A stretch of 64,000 bases of DNA from a virus: the IMG/VR virus record IMGVR_UViG_3300021364_003460, positions 124,001 through 188,000 of that record. One strand, 5' to 3'. Below, one piece after another: positions 60,941-64,000 of the stretch (its first letter is position 1; each line of letters starts with the position of its first letter). The notes beneath the pieces are model-generated. The model was not told where the DNA came from, did not search any database, and worked only from the letters and a program-made list of their open reading frames with translations. A program made the translations under genes and the position numbers.

Positions 60941-61303
60941 ATGATAAAACAAGTAACTTTAACTAGAAAACAGTATGACTTTGCTTCAAAAGAGTATACT
61001 AACTTAGAAGACATAAGTGACTGCTCTATTAAATTCTATAAAGATAATGAGGGCATAAGGGGTGCTGACTTAAAAGTACCTGTCACTACTCTTTTGAGAG
61101 AAGATATTAAAGAATATAAATTAGGTTACTTAAGGCTTCTTGGTAGTGTAGATAAGTTTAGCTTTAGTTGTACTATAGAAGATACTTATTATCTTTTTAG
61201 AAGGGGTTTACTAGAAAGTATAGAAGATAATACAGCTCTCTCTGACAAGAGAGATTCTTTAGCTAACTTCTTTTTTATTGATGACAGAATAACAATAATA
61301 TAA
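60941..61303 (+). CDS. hypothetical protein (120 aa)
   Basis: Unrecognised. Charged, mixed helix and strand (TLTRKQYDFASKEYTNLEDI, then YLRLLGSVDKFSFSCTIED). No membrane segment or signal. It is the last rightward gene before the 450-bp gap. The opening TLTRKQYDFA resembles small phage regulatory proteins but no family can be named. Confidence 0.5.
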   Translation: MIKQVTLTRKQYDFASKEYTNLEDISDCSIKFYKDNEGIRGADLKVPVTTLLREDIKEYKLGYLRLLGSVDKFSFSCTIEDTYYLFRRGLLESIEDNTALSDKRDSLANFFFIDDRITII

Positions 61304-61753
61304 TGAATAAACCTTACTGTAGTAAAAGATATGGAGGAGGGTATTTGAGATATGGTTGAGAGAAAGTGTTAGGTGGAGAGTTGGGTTTACTATATCTTTG
61401 AGAATACCAGTTTTTGTGATTCATAAGGTACTTATATTAATAAAGTATAAATTTATTCAGGAGGTATCTTAGGAAAAGGATGAGAGGACTAAAAAGTATA
61501 TAGGGTAAGGGTTCTAGCTATTTATTGAATAACCTATATCTCTTACTTCATATTATCTTCCTCTTATTAGTCTCCTTACCTATAGTCCTCTCATACCTGT
61601 CCTCTTAGTCCTAGCTCCCTCATCTCAGTCTCCTATAAGTCAGTTAGCGCAAAACAGCCATTTCAAGACTTAACAGAAATCCTTTAACTCTAACTTGGTA
61701 TACTTTAACCCTGAAGATTCTCTAGCATAATCAATAGCTAATAACAAACTTTG
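61304..61753. other. 450-bp non-coding convergent gap with strand-composition switch
   Basis: No convincing gene. The left part (to about 61500) is purine-rich on the plus strand (GGAGGAGGG, GAGAGAAAG, GGTGGAGAG). The part after about 61540 is pyrimidine-rich (CTTCCTCTT, CCTCTCA, CTAGCTCCCTC). An 11-bp perfect inverted repeat pairs TGAGAGGACTA (61481-61491) with 61583-61593, and ATATAGG (61498-61504) pairs with 61533-61539. It lies next to the PrimPol/Rep gene. Possible roles are bidirectional terminator, structured RNA or replication origin. Confidence 0.5.
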
Positions 61754-63205
61754 TTATCCTGTATCACCCCACTTAATAGTGAAAAGGTATGATACAGGAT
61801 CTTTCTTATTTAGCTGGGTACTGTAGTTAACTTCTAGCCCCTTAACTCTAATCTTAAGCCTAGTAGAAGGAGTCTTAACTTTAAATCTTGTATCATACCT
61901 TTTCACTATTAAGTGGGGTGATACAGTTAACTCTTTATTAGGCTCTTCAACCTCAGAGCATTCACTTACAGCAGCCTCTTCTAGAGGACTAACAGAAGTT
62001 AAGCCATTAAGAGTTAGTAAATCCTTATGTTTACTAATAGAGTTAATAGAAACCCCAGCTTCTTTAGCTAACAATCTATAAGTTACTTTTACTCCAGATT
62101 CTTTTAAGTTAACTAAAGCTTCAGCTATCTTAGCTCTAATCTCCTTTAACTTAATTAAATTCTTATTCTCTTCTTCAGTCTTTTTAACATAAGTTTTCTG
62201 ATTGAGTGAACCTAAAGGTCTATATTTCTTCCAAGCACACCTAGCCCACTCTGTACATCTCTTTACTATTTCCTTTTGATGGTTACAAAATTGTTGATAT
62301 CCAGGTAGAGTAGTAGCTGTTTCAATTACCATAGAAGCCAACTCTTCAACTGAACTAGCTTTAGTAAATATTCTATGTAATGCAGCTATATCTCCTAAAA
62401 TATCATTAGTCTGGGATTTAGCAGTCCAACCTTCCTTTAATGTGGCTTGAAGGTTGTTATACCAATTAGTTGACTTTTGACCTTTAGCTGTAAACCCACT
62501 TTTATTATTAAATTGATTATTACTTAACTTCCTGCTTTTAAACCAACTTCTAGCCTCTTCACTATAAGATTCAAACAAGTCAGCATCATTTGAGTTAGCT
62601 GCTTCTTCCCAGTCTAATAAGAACCAATTTAGCTCATCTTTATTAGACTCAAATCCTGCTTGAAGAGGAAGTCTATGAGAGTTATATTTACTATTCCAAC
62701 TTTTAGTATTAGGGAATATCTCTAGCTGTCCTTTAGCAATCTCAAATCCAGCAGTAGTCAAAGCTTGAGTCAGCACTACAGCCACAGTCCAAGTAGATAT
62801 CTCTTTATTAAAAGGTATATACCCATGCCATCCTTCAGAACCAGAAGACTTATACCAATTAACTTGATTAATACCTACTTTAGTTAAAGCATCTTCAACT
62901 TTAATAATCTGATAATGAGGGTGATACTGAGAATCTACATCTATGTCTATAAGAGCATATTTAGTATTTTTACCAAAAGTAACTCCTACAAACTTATTAG
63001 GATTCCTCCAATTGATAATTAACTCTTCATTTGTTAAATACTTTTGAGCAGTAATCCAGCTAACTCTTGTGCCATCTAAACTACCCACTCCTATGATAGG
63101 GTCATATCTATAAGGGAATAGCTCAGTAAACTTATCTTGTAAAGTAGGAGTGTAGATTTGCTTAAATAGTTCTGTTAATTCTCTTTCCTGAAGTTGAATA
63201 CTCAT
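61754..63205 (-). CDS. PrimPol/AEP-type Rep-like protein with C-terminal HTH (483 aa)
   Basis: The N-terminal 200 residues match archaeo-eukaryotic primase-type polymerases used as replication proteins in plasmids and phages. Motif I is LIDIDVDS with D87, D89 and D91. Motif II is SSGSEGWHGY with H127. The following LEIFPNTKSW and HRLPLQAG correspond to the motif III region. The C-terminal region near 350-400 (IAEALVNLKESGVKVTYRLL, then AKEAGVSINSISKHKDLL) is a helix-turn-helix. It likely primes or initiates replication. The last 50 codons contain a 38-nt element twice in opposite orientations. Three GTTATAAT repeats lie just upstream of the start. Confidence 0.8.
   Translation of the reverse strand: MSIQLQERELTELFKQIYTPTLQDKFTELFPYRYDPIIGVGSLDGTRVSWITAQKYLTNEELIINWRNPNKFVGVTFGKNTKYALIDIDVDSQYHPHYQIIKVEDALTKVGINQVNWYKSSGSEGWHGYIPFNKEISTWTVAVVLTQALTTAGFEIAKGQLEIFPNTKSWNSKYNSHRLPLQAGFESNKDELNWFLLDWEEAANSNDADLFESYSEEARSWFKSRKLSNNQFNNKSGFTAKGQKSTNWYNNLQATLKEGWTAKSQTNDILGDIAALHRIFTKASSVEELASMVIETATTLPGYQQFCNHQKEIVKRCTEWARCAWKKYRPLGSLNQKTYVKKTEEENKNLIKLKEIRAKIAEALVNLKESGVKVTYRLLAKEAGVSINSISKHKDLLTLNGLTSVSPLEEAAVSECSEVEEPNKELTVSPHLIVKRYDTRFKVKTPSTRLKIRVKGLEVNYSTQLNKKDPVSYLFTIKWGDTG
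61759..61926. repeat. 38-nt element repeated in inverted orientation
   Basis: The sequence at 61759-61796 is the exact reverse complement of 61889-61926, separated by 92 nt. Each copy is itself an imperfect palindrome with TGTATCA and TGATACA ends and a CACT-TAAT-AGTG centre. Both copies are translated within the PrimPol gene, one as the segment ending in VKRYDT and the other as SYLFTIKWGDT. Confidence 0.95.
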
Positions 63206-63239
63206 GTTATAATATCTCTAGTGTTATAATAGTTATAAT
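63206..63239 (-). promoter_or_regulatory. three GTTATAAT repeats upstream of the PrimPol gene
   Basis: GTTATAAT occurs at 63206-63213, 63223-63230 and 63232-63239, directly before the leftward start codon. Read on the minus strand as ATTATAAC, these could contain the -10 region and/or be operator or iteron sites for the HTH of the protein itself. Confidence 0.45.
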
Positions 63240-63254
63240 TAGTTTATAGGCATA

Positions 63255-63278
63255 AGAGGAGAGGTAACAGTCTCCTCT
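63255..63278 (-). terminator. 8-bp hairpin after the 91-aa gene
   Basis: AGAGGAGA (63255-63262) and TCTCCTCT (63271-63278) pair perfectly with an 8-nt loop. It lies between the stop of the 91-residue leftward gene and the PrimPol start, so it likely separates the two transcripts. Confidence 0.6.
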
Positions 63279-63281
63279 ATT

Positions 63282-63557
63282 TTAATATCTAACTTTAGGT
63301 TTAGTGATGGCTTCATAAGGGGGCATACCATTTTCAATTCTCTTCATTACTGTAATGTATTTTACTTCACAATTAAGTTTCTTCATAGCTTGAGGGATGG
63401 TATACTCAATTTCATCAATAACTATAGTTGTTCTTTTCTTAATTGGTTTAGCTTGTTCAAAAGCTTCCTCTTCACTTAAACCTCTATCTCTAAGTCTGTA
63501 GTAATTATCTAATGATTTACCTGCTTCTTTTACTCTCTTTACTGTAGACATATTCAT
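63282..63557 (-). CDS. small protein with two HTH-like repeats (91 aa)
   Basis: Two similar units are visible: SLDNYYRLRDRGLSEEEAFE and YITVMKRIENGMPPYEAITK. The pattern (aromatic-x-x-x-x-R-x-x-x-G-hydrophobic-x-x-x-EA) matches the small DNA-binding repeats found in phage regulators and homing-endonuclease accessory modules. It probably binds DNA. Met3 is an alternative start. Located between an HNH-like remnant and the PrimPol gene, it may regulate the latter. Confidence 0.55.
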   Translation of the reverse strand: MNMSTVKRVKEAGKSLDNYYRLRDRGLSEEEAFEQAKPIKKRTTIVIDEIEYTIPQAMKKLNCEVKYITVMKRIENGMPPYEAITKPKVRY

Positions 63558-63820
63558 AGTTATTCTTTTAGTTAAAATAATTATATATAACTATTATAGC
63601 AGAAAGTAAGCAACTATAAAATACTATATAAGCTTTAATTTTCAGATTTTATTACTGGCTATTTTTCAGATTGCTTAATTTAGTTTTCTATATGTTTAGT
63701 TGACTTTTAATTAGTGAAGTAGATATAGGAAGCTTTGTATTTAAGGTGTTTTATTATAGTTGGTTTTAACTACGTATCTTTAATATTTAGATTGCTGAGT
63801 TGAGTTAGCTTTATGTTAGA

Positions 63821-64000
63821 TTATACAATCTCTTCCCAATGTTTACCTCTAGCTATTCTTTTAACATAAGAATAGTCTATACCAAATTCTTTAGATAACT
63901 TTCTAAGACTGCCTCCATTCTTTTTAGTATCTCTAATTAACTTAACTTTTTCCTCTGTTAATATAGTTTTTCTCATGTTTCTACATTGCTGTTTAGGAGT
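63821..64000 (-). CDS. C-terminal part of HNH/homing-endonuclease-like protein (partial)
   Basis: The leftward frame is open from the window edge to a stop at 63821-63823 and reads TPKQQCRNMRKTILTEEKV, then KLIRDTKKNGGSLRKLSKEF and GIDYSYVKRIARGKHWEEIV. The first residues recall the GTPKQN-x-x-D/N segment that closes the HNH fold. The remainder is a helix-turn-helix of the kind that follows HNH domains (SLRKLSKEFGIDYSYVKRI). An internal ATG at 63976 could instead start a 51-residue HTH protein. The catalytic part, if present, lies beyond this window. Confidence 0.5.
   Translation of the reverse strand, partial: TPKQQCRNMRKTILTEEKVKLIRDTKKNGGSLRKLSKEFGIDYSYVKRIARGKHWEEIV

Noticed and set aside
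61303-61359. 18-codon ORF overlapping the stop of the 120-residue gene (TAATG)
   Set aside because: Too short, no ribosome binding site beyond coupling and no similarity to anything seen; likely chance.
1-64000. CRISPR array or tRNA genes
   Set aside because: I saw no regularly spaced direct repeats and no cloverleaf-like segments. This was by eye, so a tRNA scan should confirm it.

Overview
This window is most likely part of the genome of a large, A+T-rich tailed phage with a contractile tail (myovirus-like) that infects a cyanobacterium. An extrachromosomal phage-plasmid, or a prophage carrying the same module, is also possible. The contractile tail is shown by a sheath, a tube, a gp27/gpD-like hub, a baseplate-J protein and a PAAR spike tip. 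The cyanobacterial link is weaker. It rests on two GCGATCGC (HIP1) octamers that sit in the same 15-nt context, an intact Dps gene, and DUF4815-type tail proteins. I saw no terminase, integrase, tRNA or rRNA gene, so the window is only part of the genome.

Layout. 1-4.2 kb: a family-A-like DNA polymerase (minus strand) faces a rightward run of six small unknown genes. 4.2-45.3 kb: an almost unbroken leftward structural operon. Read in transcription order it encodes a tail-assembly chaperone with a -1 frameshift, portal, protease/scaffold, major capsid protein, connector/neck candidates, sheath, tube, hub, cell-wall-degrading spike proteins, baseplate wedge proteins, tail fibres and two DUF4815 proteins. 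Two plus-strand genes, Dps and a SWIM zinc-finger protein, interrupt it at 42-43 kb. A flavin-dependent oxidoreductase gene sits inside the fibre cluster. 45.5-56.5 kb: one plus-strand gene of 3,674 codons. 56.5-59.1 kb: a leftward cluster with the PAAR tip and small unknown proteins. 59.1-64 kb: RNA ligase, small unknown genes, a 450-bp non-coding stretch, an archaeo-eukaryotic-type primase (PrimPol)/Rep-like protein with a C-terminal helix-turn-helix, and the end of a homing-endonuclease-like gene.

The most striking item is the 3,674-residue protein. It carries a phospholipase-D/nuclease HKD motif near its N terminus. At residues 2582-2586 it has the DFDGD signature of the catalytic double-psi beta-barrel of multisubunit-type RNA polymerases. 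A lysine pair about 450 residues upstream could be the partner barrel. It lies where a tape-measure gene would be expected, and no other tape measure is evident. My inference is a virion-carried, injected RNA polymerase that may also act as the tape measure. This combines the logic of the N4 virion RNA polymerase with a crAss-like/YonO-like catalytic core.

Other unusual points are: a spike protein that joins an OB-like domain, a VanY-type M15 peptidase and a class-A beta-lactamase-like serine hydrolase; an A AAA AAG frameshift site in the chaperone gene; a 38-nt element present twice in inverted orientation inside the end of the PrimPol gene; and a fused Cys-cluster/protease/scaffold polypeptide. 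All assignments come from reading motifs by eye; no database search was possible.
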